DNA of 64,000 bases from Gavia stellata. Its lineage: Eukaryota > Chordata > Aves > Gaviiformes > Gaviidae. The notes beneath the pieces are model-generated. The model saw nothing but the letters and a program-made list of their open reading frames with translations. It had not been told where the DNA came from and ran no database searches. The stretch covers positions 4,402,001-4,466,000 of the forward strand of contig NC_082602.1 of the NCBI RefSeq assembly GCF_030936135.1, in the 5' to 3' direction. The position numbers and the translations under genes were made by a program. How positions within the stretch are numbered: position 1 is the stretch's first letter; the number at the start of each line of letters is the position of its first letter. This document shows positions 1-13,300 of this stretch, piece after piece.

Positions 1-1155
1 CAAGCGTTGCCCTCCTCACCCTCTGCTTTCCCTCCCTGATGGTTTTCACGTGTTGAGCTGGACTTTTTCTTGGCCCAATTTTTCCTTTACGATGAAGTTT
101 CTTTTTTTCCCTGTTTTGAGAATAAGTTCCAAGGATGTTTGTGAGGTTAAAAAAATGAAAGGAGGTTAAAACCCGCTGCTAAAAGAAACCAGAAACCCTC
201 AAAACGTGAGCACGGTGGTTTCTGCAGCAGCCCTGACAATGAGCCTGGGAGGCAGAAAGTTCCCCTCATTGCAAAAGACACAATTCTTTGCATTTCACAC
301 TTAAAAAACAAACCGAAAGGCGCCTGGTGTGTGAAACGACTGTTTTGCAGGAGACCTGCGCTCAGGCTGCGTGTAGGTTGGCAGGGGCTGTAGCACAAAG
401 ACGTGAGTGTTTAGGGCAGGCGGGGAGATGAGGGCAGCGCCGGGTGCTCGTAGCGTGCTGCTGGGAAGATGCAGTCTGTCAAGGCACACGGGGGAACCTC
501 TTTCTGGGCTGCTCTGCAAGGTCTGCTGGGCAGGTCGGGGTTTCCCTGCGGAGCTGAGCCCGGTTGGCTTGCAGGACTGGTGAGATGCAACGCGTGGAGG
601 CTGGGTCCGTCAGCGTCCAGGAAAATCTGTTGAGCAGGAGTGGGGGAAAGAGCTGATCAAGTGTGAAATGTCTTTTGCTCTGGAAATAGTATCTTAGGGA
701 AACTTTTTCAGGAAAAAAAAAAAGTAGAGAGAGAGGGAGATGAAGATAATTTTTTGTTATCCAGCTCGTTTCCAAGAGCCTGTAGACACGTATAACCTTA
801 ACTCTGCCCTTTTCTATTTTTGCATCACCTCTGCACTGCGCTATGCCCGTTGTCCCATCCAGCCTGCCAGAAGGACAGGGATAAGGATAAATTGGTGTTG
901 CTATTGTTTTTTAGCTGCATGCATGGGTAGCTGTCATTCTGTCTTGCATGCCTGCTGCCAGGGAGAGTTTTCCTCTGCCAGGGAAGTTAGTCCAGTGGGC
1001 TGCAGCGCAAGCAGTAACACGGGCAGGTTAACGCCTCGCCGGGGCGACCCCACCCTGCATGACTGTCGGCATAGAGAGTGAGGACTTCTTCTGGGGGAAA
1101 GGATTGGAAATGGCTGCAGATATTAACCTTGAAACCCCATTCCTGGCCTTCGCAG
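1..1155 (+). other. CDH23: CDH23 intron, 5' edge of window
   Basis: Intron sequence before the first recognised exon. I see no cadherin-like exon and no repeat of note, only an A run near 712. Confidence 0.7.
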
Positions 1156-1301
1156 GCGGCAGGCCGCCCCTGCGAGCTACCAGCAGCGCTACGGTTTTCG
1201 TCAACCTGCTGGACCTGAACGACAACGACCCCACTTTCCAAAACCTGCCCTTCGCTGCCGAGATCGCCGAGGGCCTTCCCGCGGGCTCCTCCGTCTTCCA
1301 G
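1156..1301 (+). CDS. CDH23: CDH23 window exon 1 (EC8 end to EC9 start)
   Basis: First CDH23 exon in the window. It opens in mid-codon after TTCGCAG and ends CAG|GTGAGC at phase 0. It encodes the last strand of EC8, the linker [10 protein letters not shown] and the first strand of EC9 ([12 protein letters not shown]). The upstream exon supplying the first codon base is not in the window. Confidence 0.93.
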
Positions 1302-4300
1302 GTGAGCGTGCCGCGTTGCTGCCGTGCCCTGCTCTGGGAGCTGCTGCTGTCGCCGCCATCGCTTCTGCAAAGCAGGCTAGCAATACGTCCTCTCCGTCCT
1401 CTCCATCCTCCAGCAATGCGACTGGGGGGATGCAGAAGGGGTTGCGGTATCCCACCCCGTGTGCTTGCTCCCAGCAGGGCGGATGCCTCGAGGCCCCTTT
1501 GTTTCATCCCGGCATCTTTGGGGACAAAGAAATGCCCGGGGTTTATGCGCTGTGATTTTCATCATCAGGAGAAGATCGGGCTCCCCCATGCTCACCCTTT
1601 CCCTCCGCTCTCCCCGCCAGGTAGTAGCCATCGACCTGGACGAGGGTCCGAACGGGCAGGTGACGTACCGCATGCAGGTGGGGATGCCCCGCATGGATTT
1701 CCTCATCAACAGCACCAGCGGGCTCGTCACCTCCACCGCCGTGCTGGACAGGGAGAGGATCGCTGAGTACTACCTGCGGGTGGTAGCCAGCGACGCCGGC
1801 GTACCCTCCAAGAGCTCCACCAGCACCCTGACTGTCAAAGGTGGGTGCGCCGAGACCCCTTCCAAGCCCTGCCCACCCACAGAGCCCCCTCCGGTCCCAA
1901 AAAGATGGGTGACGAGGGCACTTCATCAGGGGAGAGATGTGGTTTATATACGAGACATGCTGAGACCCTTATTATGTGGTCTGTCTTTAATTTGATGCAC
2001 CTCTATTTACTGGCTTCGCACAAGCCTAGTGCTGAGGATAAGCATCATCTGGAAATAAACTGACCCTGGATTCTCCCCAGGCCTGGGTTTGGGAAAAGAA
2101 GTTTCTGTCCTGTAACTCCAGAGCCCTCTGCCATACACCAGGAAATACTGAGCATATATTTAAGCCCCGGATTTTCCTCTGAATGGGGATGGAAATGAGT
2201 TTGGTGCAAACAGTAACTTCAATTACGGTTACATAAGGTTTCTTTGGACATGAGGGGGGTGATGTGTATGTATCAGAGGCAACGAAATACAGGCTGCAGC
2301 CATGGGGGCCAGTCCTTACAGCCGGTCTGCAGGCACCCCCACCACACGAATGGCAGGGAGCAGCAGGCAGAGCATTCCCTGGGGTGCTCGGAGCAGCAGG
2401 CAGGCGGTTTTGGGAGCCTGGCAGAAGTCAGCCTGGCATCCACAGGAGGGGCAGCCTTAGGCTGGAGGGTACTCAGCTCTGCTCCCCCTTTCAGTTCTGG
2501 ACGTGAACGACGAGAGCCCCACCTTTTTCCCAGCCGTCTACAACGTATCACTGCCCGAAAACGTGGCCCGGGATTTCAAAGTGGTCCGGCTCAACTGCAC
2601 GGATGCTGACGTTGGGCTGAACGCTGAGCTCAGCTACTTCATCACAGGTATGAACCCCTTGCAAAACGCTGTGAAAGGGGAGCTTTGCTTGTGGAAAGGA
2701 GCAGGCTGCCCCAGACCATGGCCGGGGTGTTCTGCACATCAGCGCTGCCTCTTCCAGCCCCTCCAAACCTTGGGCGGCATCGCCCTCTGCCGAACAGCCC
2801 CGCTCGGCTCCCCGCCTCGCTGCCCGCTCCGCCGCTATTCCTTGTCCTGCTCGGGGTGCACCCTTGCCCCCCAGCATCCCCGGCCCTCTCACACCACCAG
2901 GATGCAGCCAGGAAAAGCATGAGGATGGGCTTAACGCCACTGGGGTGGCATTTGGGTAATGTGCGTTTAGGGCTGGAAGCTTCTCTGGAGTTTTAGGGCG
3001 TCTCATAGCCCCGCGTGCAGGTGGTTTTGGGTGGGCAAGGAGCAGGCGGGCAGCGATGCCGCCCGGGCGGTGCCTGGCTCGCACCCCAGCTGCCGCACCT
3101 GCAGCGGGAGCCCGGGGAACCCCCTGGCCGCGCTTTGACTTGCAAACTGCACATGCGGCATTTAGCCCTCAGGAAGAGGGCAAAAATAGAAGTGTCACCA
3201 GAGAGTCAGTTTTCTAACAATAGCAAGTCCTGCGTGTCATCTCACGGCCCCTCCAGCCTCCCCCACAAGAGAAAAGGTGAGTGTTGTCCCACAGATACCG
3301 CAGGCCACGTACAAAGTGACCCCAGTTTGCTTCTGAAGCGTTCAGGAAATCATCTGGCATTTATATGATTCACCTTTTCCTACAACCATCACTCCTTGCC
3401 TGTGCGGTGAGTCAGGCACGGTATTTGATGTGGCGGAGAGAAGGCGCTCTGCCCGCTTTTGCTGCAGAGAAGCTTTGCCTGGGACGAGATACGAGCTCGC
3501 CCTACGCTTGCCTTGCTCAAAACCATGTAAAATGCAGCCCTTCTGGAGGGCAGGCTTGTGATTTCCGCAGCCGGGCTGACCCTCTGCTCCCTGCATCCAG
3601 ACAACAGGGTAGCCTGGTCCTTGTCCTTTGCTGCAGGTGGGAACCAGGATGGCAAATTCAGCGTCGGCTTCAGGGATGGGGTGGTCAGGACAGTCGTGAG
3701 TCTGGACAGGGAGACCGTGGCATCGTACACACTGATCCTGGAGGCTATCGGTAAGGATTTCCCATCGGACCGCTGGGGGACGGCTGCCACGCAGCCACAC
3801 AGGGTGGCTGTGCACATGCCGAGCTGCCTTGGAAGCGTGGCAGAGAGACAGCAACCTTTGAGGCGCTTTATAAACCAGAGCCTGTGTTTGGTGTTAGCAT
3901 TTCACAGCCCACGTGCATTAATATGTCCTGGTTCCGCCATGACTTTTGCAGACAGTAAATTCACCCCTCGGGCTCGTCCAGCCCCGGGGCTTTCCCTTTC
4001 CCCCAGGAAAGGCAAGACCCTCATTCCCGAGAGGTTCTGTGCTGTCTGCGAGGAGACCTCCACCCAGAAATGCCAGCGCCACAGCATCGCTCCCCTAATG
4101 CCATGCCAGTCCTTGGCTCAGTGGCTGCCGATTAATCCAGAGCCACCTGGCACGGGCAGAGGGCCTGCATGCCAAACGCATCTTGGCTGTCATCCCCAGA
4201 GCTTTATAATGATGTGCCTGTTTACAGAACACTTGAACGTCCCTTCTGAACGGAGAAATAAGTGGCCCGGTCAGAAATCTCAGGGGCACGGCATTGCAGA

Positions 4301-7300
4301 TGCCATGGGCTCTGCAGCGGGGATGCTGCACTGGCTGGGCACGCAGGACCGGATCCCAAGTGGTAAAGGGTCCGTTCTGCCCCTCGGATGGGTGTTTTTC
4401 CTGTCACCAGATCCCACGGGCTCCAGCTGGGTGGGTTTAGTGCTCACTTGCATCAGGCATGCTAAAAAAACCAAACTCAATCTACACTCCCCGTTGCCTC
4501 ATCCTTCGTGGCAAAAGCAGGAGCCGCGCTGCCACGTCCTTACCTACTCAACATCAACTGGTCCTGGTGCTCTTTGACCGGGAGCTGAGCTGGGTCTGCA
4601 GAAAACTCATCGGGGCTTTTGCTTTTTGTCGGGGCCAGCTGCAGCCGACCGGACCCGCACCGCCTCCCTGCAGTGGCCGAGGTGCAGACTGGCCCCAGAG
4701 GTGCTGCTGTGCAGACCCCAGCCCATCTTCATCCCCCAAATCCCTGACCTCCAGCAGTCCCTTCCAGCATGCATCACCCCCTTAGTCTATGGAGTCGCAA
4801 ACCCTCTTTAACGACTAGTTGTGTTCCCAGCCTTGCTGGGCAATGGCTCCGTGGCAGAGCTTGGGGGCGGTTTGGCTTTTCCTTTCTCTCTCAGGATAGG
4901 CAGGAAAAAAACCCCCCGTGGTCCGTGTGGGATCTGGAAGCTTCAGAAAAGACAGAGGATTTTAGTTTAGAAATTTTGGTCCTGTTGTTTTCAGCAGTCA
5001 AGGGCTGAGCAGCAAAGAGGAGATGGAGGTGACCGAACCTCCCCTTGCTTTTCTCTCCCGTACAGACAATGGCCCCACCGGGAACCGGCGCACCGGGACT
5101 GCTACCGTGTATGTGACCGTCCTGGACGTCAATGACAACCGACCCATCTTCCTTCAGAGCAGCTACGAAGTCAGCGTCCCCGAGGACATCCCGGCCGCCA
5201 GCAGCATAGTGCAGGCACGTGGCTCTCTCCCACCAGGGCCCCTGGGTGGGCGAAGGGGGTCCCGCGCTCTCCGGGCCCTGGCACCGTGGCTGGGAGCTGC
5301 TGGAACCCCGGGGCGGACACTTTTTCTCCCCATCGGTGGTCTATTTCTCCAGGCCAGGGCAAGATGTGTTCTTGCTCATACGCTCCCCTGCTCCTTTGGT
5401 AACCCAGGCTGTGAGCTCTGGGGAGAAGACAGCAAAGCGCAAGGGGAAAATAAGAAATTCACCCCATTTCTGGAGGGGGCGAGAGGAGCAAACCCAAGCC
5501 CTGCGTTGGCAAGGCCCCTTTGCCTGGCTGCGTCCCCGCTTTCTCCCTCCTCCCAGCAGAGAAGGGACCGAGAGCGGAGATCTCAAGGGGGAGGGAGAAG
5601 AGTGCATGCAAAGAGATGCTCTGAGAGAGGGGAAAAACGAAGGGAGAAAAGCGTTTGGGCTTTGCTTTCATTTTTGTTCCTCTTTGAGGGAGCGGTGGGC
5701 AGAGCTGAATGGCTCAGTGAGCGCCGCATGAATGCAGGCATTCACTCGGCCTCCGAGGGCTTCCAGCATCCCTTCAAACCCAGGGCTCTTCTGGAGCGGG
5801 CACCAAAGGCTCTTTGCAGAAGGCCCTGGGAAGGCTCCTTCTGCCTTGAATACCTCTCCTGGCATGGGGAAAGGGGCAGCTTTGTCCCTGGCTCTCGCGG
5901 GCAGGGTGAGTCACCGGGAGAGAAGAAAGGAGCCTTTCGTCTCTTGCAACAAAGGTTTGCCAGGAGTCATGCTTGGGGCAGCTGGTCCTCAAGCACGAGC
6001 CCTGCGGCTCCTCATCACCTGTTGTGCCGTGGCACGACGTACGTGACGCCCGTAGCACCGTGCCTGTCTCCAGGGTCAGGAATCTGCCTGTAATCCCTGC
6101 ACCCAGGAGCGGAGGCGTGCAGGGGAGCTGCGCAGGCAGAGAGGAGCCCTGCTGTGGGACTCCCAAAACTGAGCCCTTTTTGCAGATTGAAAGACTGTGA
6201 ATGGAGGAAACCCGAGTCTGACATCAAAGCCCCTTTTCTTAGAGCACGATTCCCAAAAGAGGGGGATGCCCTTGGCAGTCTGCAGCAAAGAAGGGGCGTT
6301 ATCTGGGGGAAGTTTGTTTTCCACAGAACAAAATCAGAGGGAGCTGGAAATGGGCAATCACCTGGGTTTAATTTCATTTACACCTTTAAAAGTGAACCAT
6401 GTGTACTGAACATCTGCCCCTTCAAATACATCCCCACATCCCTGTGGCAACAAGAGGGTTTTGGAAGGTTTTCCAAGGTTTCCCCATTCCCTTCTTGCAG
6501 ACGCTGCCCTCATCAGCCCCCATCCCACCCTCTGCATCCTCTGCCCCAGCCCAGATCAGCAGATTGACCTGGCTTTAAAGAGCCAGGGGCTCAGAGCCCT
6601 TTCGCTGCTCCTTTTAACCCAGTTATTTACACATCTAGAGCCGCACGAGAAGCTGAACGGCTGCGGGTCTGAAAGCCAGGCAGCCCAGGGCAGGAGGAGA
6701 GCGAGAATGTCCCAAGTGGAGCAGAGGGGTCCTGATGCAGCGTTGCACCCCGTGAAGGATAGAAACCACGTGAAACCCAGAGAGATGGGGTTCAGTGCTC
6801 ACCATGGGGCCTCGCTGGGCACGGAGGCTTCACCCAAGGGGGTGCACTCGATGGCTGAATGTAGTGTGAGCTGCAGACCTGGAAGAATTAAACCACTTTT
6901 TCTTTTTCCTCCCGATTCCTTTAAGCACTTCAGATTTCCTGCTGGCTGTTGTACCCTTTCCCAGCAGAAACAAGCGGCTCAGCCTTGCGTGGTGGCTTTC
7001 CAAGTTGGCAGCGCCTGCGAGCCTCAAAAGGCGTCTTTAACTCATTTATAGGCGTGTTTACCTGCTCCCACTGCTCGTTTATTGAAGCAGGTTTCCAGCA
7101 GACAGCTGTAGCATGCATCCTTCCAAGAATCAACCGCAGCAACCCACGGCTCGTCGCACGGGGATGGGGTGGGCCAGGGACCGGGCAGCATGTGGCAGGC
7201 ATGAGCCTTCCTCCACCTGCTCGGGAGCACATCTCAGGGGGTGATCTCAGCTGAGGATTGCTTTTTGTGGAGCATGTTTTCCCTAGGATGCCTCTAAGGC

Positions 7301-10300
7301 GATGCTTGTTAGGCAGCCAGGTTGCTCTGCTCTCGCCCAGGCTCTTCGTTCAGGTGTCTCGCAACTTGCACGATGTTTTCCAAAAGAAATGAAGCAGCAG
7401 TATTTTTTTGGACTGCCCGGTGATAGCTGCGTGTGGGTGTAGTTCAGATGCCTCCACCTTTCCTGCCAGGAAACAGTAACCTGGAAAGCGTTCAGGAACC
7501 CGAAAGAGCAAAATCTCCTGTCGCTTTGCAGAGCTGCTGCCTGGAAATGAGCTGCTTAAAGGGGCTCTGCCAGGATGCCCAGGATACCAGGGGCTGCTTG
7601 AGGAGGGAACTCAGCCTGAACCAAAAGCTTGGGAAAGAATAGCGGTGCGGGGTGAGTTAGTTCCCACGGAGCAGGATCACATTTTGGTGGACTCCATGAT
7701 GTGCCAGTCCTGGCTGGCAGGGGAGCTCCTGGGGCGGGCGAGCTGGCTCTGGGACACCAGCCGACTTCTCCTGAAGGTGTTGATGGAGCACCGCAGGGAG
7801 CCCAGCCGCTTCCAGAGCCTCAGCTGGGGCTCGCTAGCACCCGCCGGGTGATGGGGCATGCACTCAAGGGGCCCGGAGCGGGACTGGTCCAGCGCTGCTG
7901 GCTTGCAGAGGGTGACAAAGATGAGGAAGGTTGCCAGGAGGAGGAAGATGCAGACGAGCGTGATGATGATGGGCAGCGGGTCTGCCTTCTCGGGGGATGC
8001 GGTAATGGGTGGGACCAGCTCGGTGGTTGAAAGCAGAAGTCCAAGGAGAGGTGGGGTGGGAGAGGTCCCATTGCCAGCATCCTCTGTGCTCATCTTCCCT
8101 GCAGTGCACAAGATGACAGAGAGAAGCGACACAGGTGATTACCACCTAGAAGCTGGACAAACAGCTACCCTCTGTCCAACCTGGTGAATTTTTGGCTTGC
8201 TTTGATGTCCAAGGTCCTCCTGGCCATGTTTTCTGTGACACAGGGTGACAGGAGTCTGTCTGCTTTGCCAGCAGGCAAAGCACAGAGGTAGGATTTATAA
8301 CTGCAAAGTATTACCCTGAAGCGCAAAACCATCTGACAAAGAAATCTAGCACAGGTAGTACCACGTACACACAGTACCACGGCCCCAGTGATGACACCTG
8401 TAGTGAACACATGCACACGTTGCATGAAGCTTTTCTGGGAGCGATATATAACCGTGCGCTAGAGAAGGTCCAAAATCCTCCCCCCAGGCTGCTGGGGTTT
8501 GGTTCTTCTCTATTCCCCAGAAATGTGGTTTTGCTGAATTGACTATCATTTGGGGTTTTTTGATTATTCCCTCTCCCCCAAAGAAAATGGGTAATTAGTT
8601 GAACCTCCACCCAGAGCTCCCCGTTGAGCTGCAGCGTTCCACTAGCGTTGCCTTTTTTTTTTTTTTTTTTTGCAGGGGCGAAGTCTAACGCCCTCACCCT
8701 GCTTGTGCCAAAAATCCACTTGGGTTAGGCGTTTTTCTGACCTGGTTTCAGGTTCAGACATGTCACGGGTTTCTCAGCCAGATCTGCAAACAGTGATGCA
8801 AAACCAGCTTCCCAAAGCCTCATCAGTAAGAGCTCTTACCAAACACCTGATGGCGACTGTCCTCTCCTTTCCCCACCAGGTCACATCCCCCCCAACTCCC
8901 ATCCCCGGAGCAGTTTGCACCCATCATTTTGCTCCCCTGCGCCCATTCCCGGCCCCAGCCAGGCTGTGCCTGAGGCCAGCAGCTCCCCAGCTTGGAGATG
9001 AGGGCTGGGGAAATATTGCTGTGCCAACCCTCCGCAACGCACCAGCTCGGCTTGGCCCGTGGTGCTCTAGCCTGTATGCTGGGGGTAAAGCTTCATTACG
9101 CTGACTTTCCTACAGAGATGTGGGAGTTAGAAGAGCGATGGAGAGCTGTTAGACTGGTCCGTGTCCAGGCAATCTCCTGGCAAGCACGGGTTTGGATTGA
9201 GCCAATTTAAGAGCTTAAGGGGGAAAAGGCAGGGCTGCAGGGACTGCCAGGGTCTCTGGGTCTGCTCTTGCAGCCGCCATCCCAAAGCCACGCAGGTTTG
9301 TGTAGGCAGCAGCCAGATGTTCACTGGTAAAACACTCAAAAGAGGGGAGAGGAGACATCGGCGACATGTCTTTAGTCACTAATTGGAAACTATGAGACAC
9401 CCCGGCGGAGACGAGCCCAGTGGAAAGCGAGATGCTGCATCAGAAGAGACAAACCGCTCACCGTCCAAATTACGCAGGAGGAAACAACCTTCAGCAAACA
9501 CCGTGCGAGCTGCAAGGCCGAGCGCTCGGAGGTTAAGGAGTCCCTGAACTCGGGTTGTCTGTGCCCCCGCTGTACCCTCTGCGTGTGGGTGAGCTCCCAG
9601 CTCTGGTTTGCCGGGACCCTGCCTCATCCCAGAGGGGACAGATCGCTCCTGCAGGATCCGTGTTCCTCCTCTTGCAGGCAATGAGCTGAGATAGGGAGGG
9701 AATAAGGTCACAGATTTCCCCTAGAGTTGGGTGCTGGGCTTGAGGCGCTTGGGAGATGTGATTTATTTCTGGAATACTTTGCCTTGCCTGGGTTTGGGCG
9801 TTCAAAGCTGTGATGCTGGTGACCTCAGGGCAAGGACTGTATTGGCCCGGTCAGAGCTGGGAGGCTCTGGGGAGACGTGGCCACTCCAGTGGGTCAGAGC
9901 CAGGTCTGCGCTCAGAAAATGGGAAATGCAAAAATAAATGGGTCGACATCTGGGGAAACCTTAACTTGGGTGAATCCCCATGCGTATTGCAAGCAGGCTC
10001 CGGGGTCAGGGCTCTCATCCCCTGCTCCAAAGTGATGTTTTCACCTCTCTTCACCCCAAAAGCATTTCTTTACTGTGCAGCCTCTCCTTGCCTGGCTCAG
10101 CCCCTTTCCCCTCCCGCTCTGGGAGCGGAGCAGCCGCAGCCATCCCGCGGACCCCCCGCTCCGTGGGCAGGCTGCTCCTCTGCGCTGCCCGGGGACAGGG
10201 CATGAAAACCCCCAAAGGCAGCCTGAATCGAGGTTACCACGGCTACCTTAATTCTGGCATTTACTAACCGCACGTGGTTTGGCTTGGTGACCTTACATTG

Positions 10301-13300
10301 TTCGTTATGAGTGAGCCGGGAGGCGTGGGTCATTTTTTCGAGTTGTTTTTCTGCTCTGTTGGTGGTGGCTGTAGGGTTTTTCTTTTAGAGCCAACTGATG
10401 GTGTTCCCTAGAAACCAATCATGAGCGATCACACTGATGTTTTCCCAGGCTTTTCCAGCCATGCTGTCTTCTCCTCTCACTTCCCATCCGTCTTCTCCTC
10501 ACACCTGGTTTGGCTGGCAGAGCTGCAGGTTCAGGGAAGGTCCGGGCTGCCCCGTGCCTGATCCCTAAGCCCTTCCAGAAATGGAGCTACTAAAAATCTG
10601 GGAAATCTTTGCAGAGTACACATGAGCGGTGACTTTTTTTGAGGGCCGATAAGTTTTCAGTCTATTAATGTGGGTAAAGGGGATTGCCTCCCACCTCCTG
10701 CCTGAGACAGAGCTACGGTGATTTCAGCAGAATTTCAGCAAAAAGCCACCAAAATTGGGGTCTTATCAGTGGAAACGTCAGAGCTTGGTAAAAGTAGCAC
10801 TCCTCGCACTAGGAAAAGAAGAGAAATTGCAAAAAGCAAAATGCTGCTGAGGAAGGTGGAGAGGAAGAAGAAATGACTCTTATGCGTGAGCAGAAGACAG
10901 CGAGCGTTATTCTGCCCAGCACCGGGCACTGCCTGGCCCAGCTGGCGAGTTTGGCAGGAGTTTTTCCATATGCTCTCCCTCCCTTTTCTCAAACTCCTGC
11001 AAAGAAAAGGCTGTTTTCAGGCATTTCTGTGCCTGTAATACAGCTCAGATGAGAAGCAGCTCTCTTTCCCCTCCCCGTCTTGCTTAGTGGTGCTTTCCTG
11101 GAGCTCCCCAGCTTTTCCCAATGCGCTAAGTCTTTCCACTGGCTTGCAGGAGGAGGTAACGGTGGAGGGTACCAAACACCCAGCTTACCGACCCGGATAG
11201 CCGGGTACCGAAAGCAAAGGGCTTTACGTGATGCTGTACCCCATCACCCTTGCTGTTAACTGGCAGCGCTGCGTCTGCAGGACTTTCCCCCTCTCCCATC
11301 ACCGGCACAGACAAAGCAACGTGTCGGGCAAGGGAGGAGGGATGCCTGACTTCAAACCCACCCCAAACTTCGCGTCTCCCCTCCCCACCCAGGTTGCAGC
11401 CCGTTCCCCGGGCGGCTGCAGGGCCAAGGACAGCAGCTATGCAGCCGGGGACGGTGGCACGTCCCTGGCCAGCCTCACTCGCCCCTTGGGGTTAGCCTGA
11501 GTGGCCGGCGGTGGGTTTGCCGCGGGGGTTTGGGCTCCCTACCTCTCAGCAGCCGGCCGAGCTCCGGCTTTGCCTCCCACACGCCTGCCTTGCCGCCTCT
11601 CCCACCATGCTCTGCCGGCTGCCAGCCCCCTCCTCCCTTTTGGAGGGCAAGGGAGGGTGGGAGAGAGATGGCAGCCAGGCTGAGGACAGCCCGAGCGTGC
11701 AAAGCCAAGGGGCCCTGAGCCCCCCCGGGCTTTGCCAGCACGGCGGTGCCCTGGGGCTGTTTTCCTCGCTGGGGCGAGGGGCCGAGCCCCCTGGGCTGTG
11801 TTTCCCCAGACTTTGCCCCTGCGGGAAGGCTGGATGGTACGGTCGTGGGCTGAGCCCCCCGCGCCGGGGAGGGGGCAGCGGGCTGCTCTCTGCACGCCTG
11901 CTCCCCCTTTTCCCAGCAACTCTGTGCCAAGCCGCCTGCTTTTTTCCATCCTTTTATTCCCCCGCCTTCCTCCTCCTTTTCTGACCCCTTTCCAGTAGCT
12001 GGGGGGTGTTTGAAAGGTGGCCTGCAAAAGGCTGGCTCTGCCGGCAGCCTGCTCTCTCTAGCAGGGGGATAAAGCAGGCTGGAGGCACCCGGCGCTCGGC
12101 TGCGCTCAGTGCCTTGCACCTGCAGCAGAAAGAGTTTTTCTCCCACCAGTTGCACGCAAGTTAAATTGTTTTGCCAAGTTTGGGAGGGTCCGTCAAAGTA
12201 CCGCATCTCTTCTGGGACCTCAGGGGGGTCAAACCAGCAGCAGGCGAGCTTTTTCCCAGCAGCAAGGCTGTGCCACGGCAACGGCAGGAGCATGGATTGG
12301 TTTAGTGCAAGCTACTTTTTTTTTTAAATAAAACCCAAATACCTGGGCTGACCCATTTCACCTGGTTTATGTGCCGGAGCTGCCTGCAGCAAATGCTTGG
12401 GTGAGCCGGCAAAAGGGTGGCTAAGTGGGTGTTTGCAGGGTGCGGTTTGCTGCTCCCATGCAGCGCTCATCGTGTTGAAAACCTTCCCATTTGCTCGCCT
12501 TGAAATGCATTTTCCTGGACACGGCAGGGTAGGGAACGGCACAAAAAGCTGCAAAGGTTTGTCTCCCGTCCCTTAGGTTTCCCTCCCACCGCTGCCGCCT
12601 GGACATGGTGTTTTGGCTGCTAGGATAGCTTTTCCCAGGAGGGACCCAGCGTGTGGCAGGCTGGTCTCGCCGTGCCAAGGCAGCCGGTTTGCCTGGGCAT
12701 CGCTCGCCTGCTGGTGCGGGGCCCATCCGTCACGCAGGAGAGGAGACAGCCCAGCTCCTGCCCAGAAATGGCTCCGGGGAGCCCCGGGGGTGGAAGAGCT
12801 GGTGCGGGAAGGAGAGCTTTCTGCTGTGAAAGGAAAGTGCTGGGTCTGTGGTGAAACACGGAGCAAGGCACGGGGTTGTGTCTGGCTATAGGCAAGACGT
12901 GAGCCAGTCTGGGATAGAGGAAAACAGCGTGCCTGGCACACAGGTGGGAAATCCAGAGAGTCTGTAAGTGCAGGGTCAGCATTTTCTAAGATTTCTGCTG
13001 ACCTGGGCTGATTTAGTGGAAGGGAACGAGAGCAGTTCAAGGCATCTCAAAAACTGCATTTGGGAAAAGCATCTCTTGACTTCTGCAAGCGTTGTGTGGG
13101 GCTGTGGGTGAAAGCCAGCGCAGGGCTTTAAAGCTGAGCCCCTGTAAATGGCCTCGCTGTTCCCACTGCACGTGCGTCCTTTGCAGCAACCCTTCCTCTT
13201 TGCAGTGCAAGTCTGGGCACAAACCCCCACCTGCCTGGGAAAAGGAAACCCCTGGGGAATATTTGTAGGCAGGAGATGCCTTGCCTGGGGAAGCAAGTGG

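Noticed and set aside
5023..6093. Long + strand open frame of 356 codons
   Set aside because: Only 5066-5214 is a cadherin exon; the rest runs into intron with no recognisable protein.
8094..8132. Upstream ATG extending C10orf105 by 13 codons
   Set aside because: Crosses a splice acceptor and does not match the human start MSTE.
11475..12293. 272-codon - strand open frame in the C10orf105 host intron
   Set aside because: GC-rich, low-complexity translation with no domain or family resemblance; long open frames on both strands are expected at this composition.
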